64,000 nucleotides of DNA from Streptomyces antibioticus (GCF_002019855.1 NZ_CM007717.1:186001-250000); one strand, 5' to 3'. Positions 42,127 to 51,238 are shown, counted from the stretch's first letter. Notes: generated by a model not told the origin, from the sequence alone. Numbers and translations are program-made.

Positions 42127-42660
42127 GTGACGGACGAACCACGAGCAGACCCCTCACCCGGCGCCGACGGCTCCGATGCCGACCCCGCCGTGCTCGCGGA
42201 CCGTCTCAAGGAGCGCATCTACGCGACCATCACCATGATCGCCGTGGTGGTCGGTCTGTCCTTCGGCGAGGTCGACGCCCTCGGCGCCATCGCCACCGTC
42301 CTGACGACCGCCCTCGGCCTGTGGCTCGCGGCCCTCGTCGCCGACCAGCAGGCGCACCGCACGGTCCACCGTCACCTCGCCACCGGTCGCGAACTGCGCC
42401 GCATGCTGTACGTCAGCAGCCCCCTGCTGTCCTGCGCCGCAGGCCCGGCCGTACTGATCGCCCTGGCCGCGCTGGACGTCCTGTCCTTGGAGTCCGCTTT
42501 GCTGACGGCGGCCGGCGTCAGCGTCATCTCCCTCTTCCTGTGGGGCTGTCTGGGCGGCCTGCGCATGGGCGGCGGCGCCCTGGGAGCGGTGGTCGCCGGC
42601 CTCGCGGACGCGGCCATCGGCGTGGCGGTGGCCCTGGTGAAAGTGGCGGCGGGGCATTGA
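42127..42660 (+). CDS. Integral membrane protein
   Basis: A 177-residue protein. An acidic N-terminus (about 1-28) is followed by hydrophobic segments at about 34-50, 55-72 (LGAIATVLTTALGLWLAALVA), 96-116, 122-143 and 150-173. DQQAHRTVHRHLATGRELRRML forms a charged cytoplasmic loop with several His. Start GTG 42127 with GAGGGG. No family name known; transport or stress sensing cannot be told from the sequence. Confidence 0.65.
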   Translation: MTDEPRADPSPGADGSDADPAVLADRLKERIYATITMIAVVVGLSFGEVDALGAIATVLTTALGLWLAALVADQQAHRTVHRHLATGRELRRMLYVSSPLLSCAAGPAVLIALAALDVLSLESALLTAAGVSVISLFLWGCLGGLRMGGGALGAVVAGLADAAIGVAVALVKVAAGH

Positions 42661-42684
42661 CGCCTCGCCGGCGCGCCTCCGCCG

Positions 42685-42852
42685 TCAACGTCCCCTGACG
42701 CGCCGTATCAGCAGGGCCAGCAGAAGTCCGGCGACGGCTCCGGACACGCCCCAGGGAACGCTCGGAGTGCCGTCGTTGAGTCCGTACCCGATCGCGCTCG
42801 CCACGACGAAGACACCGAAAACGAGCATTCCGCCGAACTGTCGTGTGCGCAT
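42685..42852 (-). CDS. Very small membrane protein (55 aa)
   Basis: Reads MRTRQFGGMLVFGVFVVASA, then IGYGLNDGTPSVPWGVSGAV, then AGLLLALLIRRVRGR and a stop. Two transmembrane helices with positive ends and a short Pro/Trp turn. A GGGGTGG lies upstream of the ATG. It is 81 bases downstream of another two-helix protein on the same strand, so the pair is likely co-transcribed. Confidence 0.6.
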   Translation of the reverse strand: MRTRQFGGMLVFGVFVVASAIGYGLNDGTPSVPWGVSGAVAGLLLALLIRRVRGR

Positions 42853-42933
42853 GTCCACCCCTGCCGTTGGCCGAAATCCGCTGTGATCTTGTCACGCTCT
42901 CGCAGCCGCGGACAGGGGTCCCCCCTTTCGTCA

Positions 42934-43137
42934 TCAGCGCCGTTCCTGATCCTGCTCGCGCGAGCGAGGGGCGGCCGTGGGGCGGGTGCCCGTCCACGCG
43001 CCGTAGAGACCGGAGAGCGCGACGCTGACCGTGGCCAGGGAGTTCGCGGAGACGCCGAGGGCGAGCAGGAGGACACCGACACCGAGGACGGCGATGAAGA
43101 CGATGAGATCGAGCTTGTTACGGCTGGGGCTACGCAT
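42934..43137 (-). CDS. Small two-helix membrane protein
   Basis: A 67-residue protein starting MRSPSRNKLDLIVFIAVLGV. Helix 1 is about 9-28 and helix 2 about 31-48, with a charged tail rich in Arg/Gln/Glu. The ATG at 43137 is preceded by GGAAGGCGCC. No function recognised. It lies upstream of the 55-residue membrane protein and is divergent from the NB-ARC-TPR gene. Confidence 0.6.
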   Translation of the reverse strand: MRSPSRNKLDLIVFIAVLGVGVLLLALGVSANSLATVSVALSGLYGAWTGTRPTAAPRSREQDQERR

Positions 43138-43280
43138 CACTGGCGCCTTCCGATCGTGCCGAAGGGGTGGAAGGCCAGCGTGCGGGAATGATCTGATTGT
43201 CCGTCTTGAGGTGAGACATCAGTGCAGTTCACGCCACCGAACATCGCGGACAGCGCGGACACCTGCGGACAGGGGGCCAG

Positions 43281-46200
43281 ATGCACAGCCAGGGTGGCGG
43301 CGGTCGGGTCGGGCCGCTGAGCGGCGATACGCCCGAAGCGGACGAACTCGCCCAGTGGCTGCGCCGGGTGACCAACGGCTGGACCGTCCGCGCGTTGGCC
43401 GACCGGTTCCCCTACGGCCGCAACCAGTGGAGCGAGTTCCGCAAGGGGACCAAATTGCTCCCCGGGTATCTGCTCGAGGATCTCGTCACCGTTCTGATCA
43501 GGGATCCCCGGATCCGACGGATCCAGCTCCAGGAGGGCATACGACTCCTGGAGGCCGCGGAGACCGCCGCTCGTGCCCGGACCGCGGCCGTCGCCGAACA
43601 ACCCACGGGCACCGCGCTTGAGTTGCAGTTGAGACTCGACGACGCACGCAAGGGCGAGATCGCCGCCAAGGACGCTCTGCTGGGGACCAGTCGCCTCGTC
43701 CACATGCTGCTGGAGGTGGTCGGTTCGCTCACCCGGCGGTGCAAGGCGCTGGAGCGGGAGCGCGACCAGGCCCGGGCTGCCGTCCCGCCCGTTGATCTCC
43801 GGGCGATCCAGGGCGAGTTGGACAGCACCAAGGCGCTGCTCGACCAGGCCGACGACCGTCTGGCCCAGGCCAGGAGGGAACGCGAGGAAGCGGAGGATCT
43901 GCGCCTTCTCGCCGAACAGCGGGCCGAGGAATACCGGCTGGCGCTGGAGGCCGTCAGCCGGATCGTCACCTCCGCGACCACGGAGCGCCGGCCCGGCGAC
44001 GCCGCCACGGCGAGCGATGACCACGACCACCGCTGGCAGCCGGCCGAGGACCTGCATCCGCTGTGGGAGTACGAGATCGCCCTCGAAGCGGCGGACGAAG
44101 AACTGGCCGCGCACAAGTCACAGTTGGCGGCCGCGCGGGCGCAGATGGGGGTCGGCGTCGGCGCGGGAGCTGCCGCCGAGGGGACCTCCTCCGTCGTGGC
44201 CGGGCACGTTGTCCGCGCGGACAGCGCGGACACCGAGGACGGTCCCGCTGCTCGGACGCCGCGAACGCGGCGCCCGGCCCGGCATCAGGCGCCGTACATC
44301 TGGGGCAACGTGCCCCCTCGCAACCCCAACTTCACCGGCCGACAGGCGCTGTTGGAGTCGCTGCACGAACGGCTGCTCCCAGGTACGACGGCGGTGCTGC
44401 CCCAAGCGGTCCACGGCATGGGCGGTGTCGGGAAGACCCAACTGGCCGTCGAGTACGTGTTCCGGTATCAGCACGAGTACGACATCGTCTGGTGGATCTC
44501 CGCCGAACGGCCCGACCGGATCGGTCCGTCCTTGGCGGAACTGGCCCTGCGACTGGGCCTCACCACCGAGGAGGAGTCCCATATCGCCGGGCCGGTCGTC
44601 CGGGAGGCGCTGCGCGAGGGGCGCCCGTATGCCCGCTGGCTGCTGGTCTTCGACAACGCGGACAACCCGGACGAGGTCAGCCCCTACTTTCCGCGTCAGG
44701 GTAAGGGCTCGATCCTCGTCACCTCCCGCAATCGACGCTGGGCACAGATCGGCCACGCCGTCGAGGTGAACGGGTTCACGCGCCAGGAGAGCAAAGAACT
44801 GCTGCTGCGCCGCGCCGGGCTCCCGTGGGACGACGACGAGACCGATGCGCTGGCCGAGGCACTGGGCGACCTGCCGCTGGCGCTGGAGCAAGCTGCCGCC
44901 TGGCGGGCGGAGACCGGAATGCCCACCTCCGAATACCTGCGTGCGTTCGAGGAGACCCGCGCCGCACTCGACTCCGCTCCCCCACCCGACTACCCGGTAC
45001 CGCTCACAGCCGCCTGGAGCGTGTCTCTCGGCAGCCTGGAGACCCACGACCCCGGCGCGCTCAGACTGCTCCAACTGTGCTCGTACTTCGCGTCCGACCC
45101 CATCTCCCGAGCGATCTTCTTCGGAGGCGGAGAAGTCAGCGTCCACCCCGAACTGGATCCCCTCCTGAACGACGCCAAGCGCCTTGCACTCGCGATCAGA
45201 GAGGTGAACCGCTACTCACTGGCCCGAGTCGACCACCTCACCGACTCCCTACAGATGCACCGCCTCGTACAGCACGCCGTGCGGGACCGGATGAGCCCTG
45301 ACGCACAGTCCCGGATGCGCCGGGGTGCCCATGCCCTGCTGGGAGCCGCCGACCCCAAGGAACCGGGTGACCCGACAAGCTGGCCGCGGTACGCGGAGCT
45401 TCTGCCCCACGTCATCGCGTCCGAGGCGATCCGGTCCGACCAGTCGACGGTCCGCCACCTGGTGCGCAATCTTGCCGAGTACCTCCATCACCAGGGCGAT
45501 CACAGAATGTCGCTGGCGTTCTCCGAGCGCACCTGGCAGACGTGGCGGACCCAGTTCGGCGAGGGAGACCCGCTCACACGGTCGATGGGGCGGTGGCTGG
45601 GCTTCACGTACTGGACGGCGGGGAGGTTCGACAAAGCGGCGGAGCAGGCCGACCGTCTCCGGGCTGCACAGGGCGGCGACGACCCGTCTGACGACGCGCT
45701 CGGGGTTCTCCGGCTCACGGCCGCCATACACCGTGCCGAGGGCGCGTTCGCGGCCGCCGCCGACGTGGACAGGACCGCCTACGAACGGGCCCGCGCAGCC
45801 TTCGGCGAGGACGATCCGGTCACGCTCGACATCGCCCACGGTGTCGCCGTGCACCTGCGGCTGTCCGGTGACTTCCAGCAGGCCGAGGAACTCGACCGCC
45901 GGACCCTGGTCCTGAAGCGCCGTCTGTTCGGCAAGGGCGACCGGTCCCTGCTGATCACCGTGGACGGACTCGCCGTCGCCGCCCGGGAGAGGGGCCGCTA
46001 CGCCACCGCGCGTCGTCTCCACCAGTCCGTCCACGAGGCGTACGGCCGCGACCATCCCGTCACGTTCGAGGCGATGCGCCAGCTCAGTGAGTCCTGCCGC
46101 AAGGCAGGCGACCCCGCACGTTCACTGGAGCTGGCCAAGCACGCGCACACCGAGTTCGCGAAGCGCTACGAGCGGAACCATCCCAGGACACTGGCCGCCG

Positions 46201-46751
46201 AGCTGACCCTGTCGATGGCGCTGCGCGAGAACGGTGACCTGGACGCGGCCCACCGCCACGGGGTCATGGCCTGCCAGCGGTACCGGCAGGTGTACAGCCC
46301 TCGGCACCCGCACAGCCTGTCCGCCGACGTCGATCTCGCCGTGACGCTACGACAGCTCGGGCTGGCCCAGGAGGCACACCAGTTGGACGAGGCAGCGCTC
46401 GTCGCCCTCGGCGGCCGGCTCGGCGAAGGGCATCCGCTCACCCTGGTCTGTGCGATCAATCTGGCCACCGATCTCGCCGCCCTCGGCCGCCACGAAGAGG
46501 CACGGCGTCGCGGCGAGGCCGCGCTGCGACACAGCCGGGTCAGCTTCGGCGAGGAGCACCCGAACACCCTGGTGTGTGCCGGGAACTTGGCCCTGGACCT
46601 CGTCGCCGTAGGAGCCGTGGCGGAAGGCACGGCTCTGCGCGAGGGCACCCTGCGGCGCATGGAACGCGCCTTGGAGAGCCCTGGTCCCCTCACCGTTCGC
46701 TACACGCGAGGTGAACGGATCGATTGCGACATCGTGCCGCTGTCGCTGTGA
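43281..46751 (+). CDS. NB-ARC/TPR protein, FxsT-like STAND ATPase
   Basis: A 1156-residue signalling protein. Residues 15-75 are a small helical, HTH-like domain (ADELAQWLRRVTNGWTVRAL). Residues 110-300 form a long coiled coil (REREEAEDLRLLAEQRAEEY). Then come the typical APYIWGNVPPRNPNFTGRQAL lead-in, P-loop GMGGVGKTQL (about 379-388), Walker B WLLVFDNADNP (about 452-462) and GLPLAL-like GDLPLALEQAAAW. A C-terminal array of TPR-like repeats has recurring FGEDDPVTLDIAHGVAV-type units. The layout matches TPR proteins of actinobacterial FxSxx-COOH systems, but no FxsA, radical SAM FxsB or FxsC is within reach. C-terminus CDIVPLSL. Confidence 0.85.
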   Translation: MHSQGGGGRVGPLSGDTPEADELAQWLRRVTNGWTVRALADRFPYGRNQWSEFRKGTKLLPGYLLEDLVTVLIRDPRIRRIQLQEGIRLLEAAETAARARTAAVAEQPTGTALELQLRLDDARKGEIAAKDALLGTSRLVHMLLEVVGSLTRRCKALERERDQARAAVPPVDLRAIQGELDSTKALLDQADDRLAQARREREEAEDLRLLAEQRAEEYRLALEAVSRIVTSATTERRPGDAATASDDHDHRWQPAEDLHPLWEYEIALEAADEELAAHKSQLAAARAQMGVGVGAGAAAEGTSSVVAGHVVRADSADTEDGPAARTPRTRRPARHQAPYIWGNVPPRNPNFTGRQALLESLHERLLPGTTAVLPQAVHGMGGVGKTQLAVEYVFRYQHEYDIVWWISAERPDRIGPSLAELALRLGLTTEEESHIAGPVVREALREGRPYARWLLVFDNADNPDEVSPYFPRQGKGSILVTSRNRRWAQIGHAVEVNGFTRQESKELLLRRAGLPWDDDETDALAEALGDLPLALEQAAAWRAETGMPTSEYLRAFEETRAALDSAPPPDYPVPLTAAWSVSLGSLETHDPGALRLLQLCSYFASDPISRAIFFGGGEVSVHPELDPLLNDAKRLALAIREVNRYSLARVDHLTDSLQMHRLVQHAVRDRMSPDAQSRMRRGAHALLGAADPKEPGDPTSWPRYAELLPHVIASEAIRSDQSTVRHLVRNLAEYLHHQGDHRMSLAFSERTWQTWRTQFGEGDPLTRSMGRWLGFTYWTAGRFDKAAEQADRLRAAQGGDDPSDDALGVLRLTAAIHRAEGAFAAAADVDRTAYERARAAFGEDDPVTLDIAHGVAVHLRLSGDFQQAEELDRRTLVLKRRLFGKGDRSLLITVDGLAVAARERGRYATARRLHQSVHEAYGRDHPVTFEAMRQLSESCRKAGDPARSLELAKHAHTEFAKRYERNHPRTLAAELTLSMALRENGDLDAAHRHGVMACQRYRQVYSPRHPHSLSADVDLAVTLRQLGLAQEAHQLDEAALVALGGRLGEGHPLTLVCAINLATDLAALGRHEEARRRGEAALRHSRVSFGEEHPNTLVCAGNLALDLVAVGAVAEGTALREGTLRRMERALESPGPLTVRYTRGERIDCDIVPLSL

Positions 46752-46971
46752 CCTTCCGGCCCCCGGATCACCCTCGCCCTCCGGGTGCGGGGGAACAGAT
46801 CAAGCCAAAGTCCGCCAAGCCGGTAGCAACCCTGAAATCTGTCTCTGCAACTCCTTGCAATTCGCTTGATTGTTGGGTTCCAGACTCTATGCAAGGCGGG
46901 GCGCGACGCTGACCATTCTTGTCATGAGCCTGCGGCCCGACGGGCGGGTCGCAGCGTCGTGGAGGTGTGGA

Positions 46972-47424
46972 ATGCACCGCAAACTCGCCACCGGTCTCGC
47001 CGCCTCGGCCATGGCTCTGGCCACCATCACAGCGACCGCCACCGCCGCAAGCGCCGCCCCCGCCGACAAGCCCCAAGTCCTGTCCAGTTGGACCCAGACC
47101 AGTGCCGGGAGCTACAACTCCTGGGTCTCCGCTCGCAACAACCAGGGAGCCTGGTCGGCGTACGGATTCGACTGGTCCACCGACTACTGCTCGTCCTCCC
47201 CGGACAACCCCTTCGGCTTCCCGTTCGCCACGTCCTGCGCCCGCCACGACTTCGGTTACCGCAACTACAAGGCCGCCGGCTCCTTCTCCGCCAACAAGTC
47301 CCGTCTGGACAGCGCCTTCTACGAAGACCTCCTGCGGGTCTGCAACGGCTACAGCGGCGCCACCAAGACCTCCTGCAACGGCACGGCCTGGACCTACTAC
47401 CAGGCCGTCAAGGCACTCGGCTGA
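46972..47424 (+). CDS. Secreted prokaryotic phospholipase A2
   Basis: A 150-residue exported lipase. The signal peptide is about 1-29 (AxA at ATAASAAP). The mature part has the prokaryotic PLA2 catalytic dyad His92-Asp93 in SCARHDFGYRNYKA and four cysteines (73, 89, 124, 135), enough for two disulfides. The W-S-x-Y-GFDWSTDYCS region supplies the calcium-loop area. Size matches the 122-residue mature Streptomyces violaceoruber enzyme. GGAGGTGTGGA precedes ATG 46972. It hydrolyses the sn-2 ester of phospholipids outside the cell. Confidence 0.93.
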   Translation: MHRKLATGLAASAMALATITATATAASAAPADKPQVLSSWTQTSAGSYNSWVSARNNQGAWSAYGFDWSTDYCSSSPDNPFGFPFATSCARHDFGYRNYKAAGSFSANKSRLDSAFYEDLLRVCNGYSGATKTSCNGTAWTYYQAVKALG

Positions 47425-47470
47425 TCCACCGCCTCACTCGCACGAACATCGAACGTCGAACGTCAGCGGT

Positions 47471-47500
47471 CCGGTTGAGGAGGCGTGACTCCTCAACCGG
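47471..47500. terminator. Bidirectional terminator hairpin
   Basis: CCGGTTGAGGAG (47471-47482) and CTCCTCAACCGG (47489-47500) form a perfect 12-bp stem with a 6-base loop between the convergent phospholipase and rhodanese genes. It covers the rhodanese stop codon. Confidence 0.75.
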
Positions 47501-48446
47501 TCACCTTCCCTCGCACCAGGGGGAGTTCCGGATCCGCCGTCCACTCCTCCAGCGAGCCGTCGTACATGACCAGCGGGTCGACGCCGGCCAGGGTGAGGGC
47601 CAGGGCGTCCAGGGACGCGGAGATTCCGCCGCCGCAGTACAGAACGACCGGGCCGCCGGCACCCCCGTCCGGGAGGCCGCTCGCGCGGGCCGCGAGGTCA
47701 GGGGCGGGGAGGAGGCGGCCGTCGCCGTCCAGGAAGTCCTGGGCGGGCAGGCTCACGCTGCCGGGGATACGGCCCCGCCTGCTGTAGCGGGTGGGCGTGG
47801 TCCCCTCGAAGTGCGCGGCACCCAGTGCGCACACCAGGGTGCCGGACGCGCGCCCCTCGCTCACCGCGCGCACGCCCTCCTTGTCCAGCCACAGCGACGG
47901 TCGCGCGGCATCGCCCGCCGTGGCGCCGGGGAACGCGTCCCCCTCCGACCGACGACGCACGGTTCCCGCCACGTCAGGTGCGGACGACACCACCGGCAGA
48001 CCGGCCGCCGTCCACGCGGGCAGCCCCCCGTCCAGCACGCGGGCGGCCACACCCGCGTCGCGCAGCACCCACCACAAACGAGCCGCCCATTGCAGCGAGC
48101 CCTGGTCGTACAGGACGACGGTGGTGCGTTCGTCGGCGCCCAGCGCGGCCAGTTCGCGCCGGGTCGCGGCGCGGGACGGGTGGGCGAAGTGGTAGAGCGC
48201 CGCGGGATCGGTGAACGCGGTCAGCAGATCCACGTGCCGTGAACCCGGGATGTGCGCCCCGGCCCAGGCGTCGGCGCCCGAGGCGGCACGGTAGTCGCCG
48301 TCGTGCGCGGGCTGCGCGAGAACGACCGTGGCGTCCAGGACGAGCACCGGGGCGGGACCCTCCCGGCCCTCCTCGAGCAGGCGGGCCAGTTCGTCGGCGT
48401 CGATCAGGATGCTGCCGCGGTGCGCACCGGACGTGCCCAGGTTCAT
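47493..48446 (-). CDS. Rhodanese-type sulfurtransferase (two domains)
   Basis: A 317-residue thiosulfate/mercaptopyruvate sulfurtransferase. The inactive first domain has VLVLDATVVLAQPAHDGDYRA, AGAHIPGSRHVDLLTAFTDPA and VVLYDQGSLQWAARLWWVLR. The second domain carries RRGRIPGSVSLPAQDFLD and the active-site Cys271 in VVLYCGGGISASLDALAL. The CGGGI loop differs from classical CRKGVT rhodanese and CG(S/T)G mercaptopyruvate enzymes. Divergent from a GntR regulator across a palindrome-bearing gap. Confidence 0.9.
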   Translation of the reverse strand: MNLGTSGAHRGSILIDADELARLLEEGREGPAPVLVLDATVVLAQPAHDGDYRAASGADAWAGAHIPGSRHVDLLTAFTDPAALYHFAHPSRAATRRELAALGADERTTVVLYDQGSLQWAARLWWVLRDAGVAARVLDGGLPAWTAAGLPVVSSAPDVAGTVRRRSEGDAFPGATAGDAARPSLWLDKEGVRAVSEGRASGTLVCALGAAHFEGTTPTRYSRRGRIPGSVSLPAQDFLDGDGRLLPAPDLAARASGLPDGGAGGPVVLYCGGGISASLDALALTLAGVDPLVMYDGSLEEWTADPELPLVRGKVTG

Positions 48447-48502
48447 ACGGCGCCTTTCCAGAAGCCCGGCGGGCCGGGAAGCGGATTCGGAGGAGCCCTC
48501 AG

Positions 48503-48520
48503 CGTATACGCATGCATACG
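48503..48520. promoter_or_regulatory. Candidate GntR/FCD operator
   Basis: CGTATACGCATGCATACG has inverted arms CGTAT...ATACG, with GCATACG-like half sites, in the 171-base gap between the rhodanese and GntR genes. ATAC-containing palindromes are usual for FCD-type GntR regulators. Confidence 0.45.
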
Positions 48521-48617
48521 TTTGCTGTACGGTGATCCCATCACGTATCCGAACTCGTCGGATCGGCGTCTCCCGCCCTCGGGCGGGACGCTCCGCTCCG
48601 GCCGACCGAGGACCGCC

Positions 48618-49340
48618 ATGCCGAGACACACCCCGCCCGCCCCCTCCTCCCCCGGAGCGCAGGCCCAGGACGCGCCCGCCGAGGCGGCGGCGCCCTCGGG
48701 CTCGGAGCTGTACTGGCGGCTGCGCCGTGACGTCATGGACGGCCGCTTCCCGCCGGGCTCGGCCCTCATGGAGACCGTCCTGAGCAGCGACTACGGCGTG
48801 TCCCGGACGCCGATGCGCGAAGCCCTCGCCCTGCTGGAGCACGACGGACTGCTGGAGCGCGCCCCGCGCGGCTTCCGGGTCCGCTCGGGCACGGCCGAGG
48901 ACGTCGTGGAGATCTACGAGGCACGCATCGCCCTGGAGGCCGAGGCCGCCGCCTCCGCCGCCCTGCGGGCCACCGAACTCGACCTCGCCCGGCTGCGCCG
49001 CCAGCACGAACTGATCGTCCACGCCGACACGGACGAGGGCAGGGCGGCCGCCCGCGCGGCCAACTTCCGGTTCCACGAGCTGCTCTGGCAGGCCGGACAC
49101 AACGCGACCATCACCGAGTTGCTGGTGAAGCTCACGGCCCGGCTGCGGATCTACGACAGCGGACCGCCGTCCCCCTTCGGCGGGATCGAGCCGCTGCACC
49201 AGGAGCACGAGGCGATCCTGCGCGCCCTGCACGACCACGACGCCGACCGCGCCCGCGAGGCCGCCCGTGCGCATCTGCGCCGCAGCCTGGAGCAGCGGAT
49301 CAACGCTCTGGTCGGCGCCGACGAAAACGGCGCCCCCTGA
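48618..49340 (+). CDS. GntR-family regulator, FadR/FCD subfamily
   Basis: A 240-residue regulator. A disordered Pro/Ala leader (1-30) precedes the wHTH (SELYWRLRRDVMDGRFPPGSALMETVLSSDYGVSRTPMREALALLEHDGLLER). The all-helical FCD sensor domain follows, with metal-ligand His residues in ANFRFHELLWQAGHN and the terminal HEAILRALHDHDADRAREAARAHLRRS. Sits directly upstream of the leader-peptide operon and divergent from rhodanese, so it may control one or both. Confidence 0.87.
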   Translation: MPRHTPPAPSSPGAQAQDAPAEAAAPSGSELYWRLRRDVMDGRFPPGSALMETVLSSDYGVSRTPMREALALLEHDGLLERAPRGFRVRSGTAEDVVEIYEARIALEAEAAASAALRATELDLARLRRQHELIVHADTDEGRAAARAANFRFHELLWQAGHNATITELLVKLTARLRIYDSGPPSPFGGIEPLHQEHEAILRALHDHDADRAREAARAHLRRSLEQRINALVGADENGAP

Positions 49341-49458
49341 CCGGAATGTTAGGCTCACCGCCACCAGATCAGATGATCTAGCCGTAAATCATCTCAATGC
49401 GTATCACTGAGTGACGTTCTTCCTCACTCACCCTCATCTCTCAGGAAAGGAGCAGCGG
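49341..49458 (+). promoter_or_regulatory. Promoter region of the leader-peptide operon
   Basis: Contains a perfect palindrome AGATCA-GA-TGATCT (49366-49379) followed by AT-rich sequence (GTAAATCATCTCAATG). GGAAAGGAG lies just before the leader ATG at 49459. No convincing -35/-10 pair could be fixed. Confidence 0.4.
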
Positions 49459-49605
49459 ATGTCCACCCACCCCGCGCGAGACCTCGCGCCCCTCCGCGCC
49501 CTTTCCCACGGCCCTCTGGGCCGCCTCGACCGTGGCCGCCGCCTCACCCTGCGCCGCCACGTCGATCACGGACGCTGCGCCAGCGCCTTCTGTACCGCCG
49601 GCTGA
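49459..49605 (+). CDS. Cysteine-type leader peptide (attenuator uORF)
   Basis: A 48-residue peptide, MSTHPARDLAPLRALSHGPL at its start and LTLRRHVDHGRCASAFCTAG at its end, with a strong AAAGGAG ribosome site. The RRHVD-x-x-R-x-(A/S)SA-x-C ending is the signature I know from short actinobacterial leader peptides in front of sulfur-assimilation and sulfonate/ABC transporter genes, where ribosome stalling at Cys codons is thought to signal low cysteine. It is longer than most of that group. It precedes the flavin monooxygenase/ABC operon by 183 bases. Confidence 0.72.
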   Translation: MSTHPARDLAPLRALSHGPLGRLDRGRRLTLRRHVDHGRCASAFCTAG

Positions 49606-49788
49606 TCCGCGCCCACCACGCTCTCCGCGTCGACCGGGCGCCCTGTTTCCCGGCCCAGCCGCCTCTCGGCACGCCGCCCGCGCCTGATCCGCCGCCCGAG
49701 GCATCAGGCATCCGTGCCCCGCGGTCTCCGCCTCCACCGGAGGCGCCCCGCGCCCCGAGGCTGCCCCTCATCGATCTGGAGCACCCCC
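49606..49788 (+). promoter_or_regulatory. Attenuator-like leader RNA between uORF and operon
   Basis: No gene is seen. Two hairpins stand out: GCCTGAT (49682-49688) with ATCAGGC (49703-49709), and CCTCC-ACC-GGAGG (49731-49743). Their position after a Cys-rich leader peptide fits transcriptional or translational attenuation, but no competing antiterminator fold was computed. Confidence 0.4.
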
Positions 49789-51189
49789 GTGACCCCCTCC
49801 CCGACATCCGGCACCGGCAGCGGCCCGCGCCGCATACGTCTCAACGGCCTCCGTCAGTCGACCGTCGGGCACACCGCGATGGGCCTGTGGCGGCACCCCG
49901 ACAGCCAGGCGCACCGCTACCAGGACCTGGACCACTGGATCGAGACCGCCCGGATCCTCGAACGCGGCCGGTTCGACGCCCTGTTCATCGCCGACGCCCT
50001 CGGCCCCCTCGACGTCTACCAGGGCTCCACACGGGCCGCCCTGCGCGACGGCATCAACACCCCCACCGACGACCCGCTCCTCCTCGTCAGCGCGCTCGCC
50101 GCGGCCACCACGCGTCTCGGGTTCGCGGTCACCGTGTCCTCCACCTATGAACGCCCCTACGCGTTCGCCCGGAAGATGACGACCCTCGACCACCTCAGCA
50201 ACGGGCGGATCGGCTGGAACATCGTCACCTCCGCGCTGGACAGCGCCGCCCGCAACCTCGGTCTGGAACGGCAGATCCCGCACGACGAACGCTACGCCGT
50301 GGCCGAGGAGTTCATGGAGGTCGTCTACAAGCTCTGGGAAGGCAGTTGGGAGGACGACGCCGTGGTGCGCGACACGGCCTCCGGCGTCTTCGCCGACCCC
50401 GACAAGGTGCATCCGATCGCCCACAAAGGCACCCACTTCAGCGTCCCGGACATCGCCCTGTCGGAACCGTCCGTCCAGCGCACCCCTGTTCTGTACCAGG
50501 CCGGCACGTCGCCCGCCGGGCGGCGCTTCGCCGGGCGGCACGCCGAGGGCGTCTTCCTCTCCGCCTACAGCCCCGCCCTGGCCCGTACCCTCGTCGACGC
50601 CGTGCGCGCCTCCGCCGCCGAGGCCGGGCGCGACCCTCGTGAGCTGCGCTTCTTCGGCATCGTCACCGTCGTCGTGGCCCCCACCGACGCCGAGGCCCGC
50701 GCCAAGTACGAGGAGTACCGCTCCTACTCCTCGCTGGAGGGCAGCCTCGCCCGCTACAGCGCCCTGCTCGGCATCGACCTGTCCGCGCTGGACCCCGACA
50801 CCCCGCTCCGGTACGCCGACACCGAGGGCATCCGCGGTCTGCTGGAGGTGTTCACCCGCCTGGATCCCGAGCGCACCTGGACGCCTCGTGAGATCGCCGA
50901 GTTCGTCGGTGTCGGCGGTGGCGGGCCGGTCCTCGTCGGCTCTCCGGGCACGGTCGCCGACGAACTGGAGCGGTGGGCCGAAGAGGCCGACCTGGACGGT
51001 TTCAACGTCGCCGACCCCGTCCCGCCGGTCACCCTGCGCGACTTCGTCGATCTCGTCGTGCCCGAACTCCAGCGCCGCGGCCGGGTGTGGACCGAGTACG
51101 AGGGCACCACGCTGCGCGAGCACACCCACGGCCCCGGCCGCACCCGGCTGCCCGAGGACCACCCCGGCGCCCGCCACCGACGCCCCTGA
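49789..51189 (+). CDS. LLM-class flavin-dependent monooxygenase (NtaA/SnaA/DszA type)
   Basis: A 466-residue FMNH2-dependent barrel monooxygenase. Family features: GLWRHPDSQAHRYQDLDHWIETARILERGRFDALFIADALG near the start, TYERPYAFARKMTTLDHLSNGRIGWNIVTS, and VLYQAGTSPAGRRFAGRHAEGVFLSAYSP. Relatives oxidise aminopolycarboxylates, dibenzothiophene sulfone or other heterocycles, often to release sulfur or nitrogen. The GTG at 49789 follows GGAG. The first enzyme after a cysteine leader peptide and upstream of an ABC importer, so it probably attacks the imported compound. Confidence 0.9.
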   Translation: MTPSPTSGTGSGPRRIRLNGLRQSTVGHTAMGLWRHPDSQAHRYQDLDHWIETARILERGRFDALFIADALGPLDVYQGSTRAALRDGINTPTDDPLLLVSALAAATTRLGFAVTVSSTYERPYAFARKMTTLDHLSNGRIGWNIVTSALDSAARNLGLERQIPHDERYAVAEEFMEVVYKLWEGSWEDDAVVRDTASGVFADPDKVHPIAHKGTHFSVPDIALSEPSVQRTPVLYQAGTSPAGRRFAGRHAEGVFLSAYSPALARTLVDAVRASAAEAGRDPRELRFFGIVTVVVAPTDAEARAKYEEYRSYSSLEGSLARYSALLGIDLSALDPDTPLRYADTEGIRGLLEVFTRLDPERTWTPREIAEFVGVGGGGPVLVGSPGTVADELERWAEEADLDGFNVADPVPPVTLRDFVDLVVPELQRRGRVWTEYEGTTLREHTHGPGRTRLPEDHPGARHRRP

Positions 51190-51238
51190 TCCACACCCAC
51201 TCCTCCTCGCCCCGCCGCACCTCTTCCCCGGAGCCCCC

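Noticed and set aside
49351..49372. Partial iron-box (DmdR/IdeR) similarity in GTTAGGCTCACCG
   Set aside because: Only about 11 of 19 positions fit and the second half-site is missing.
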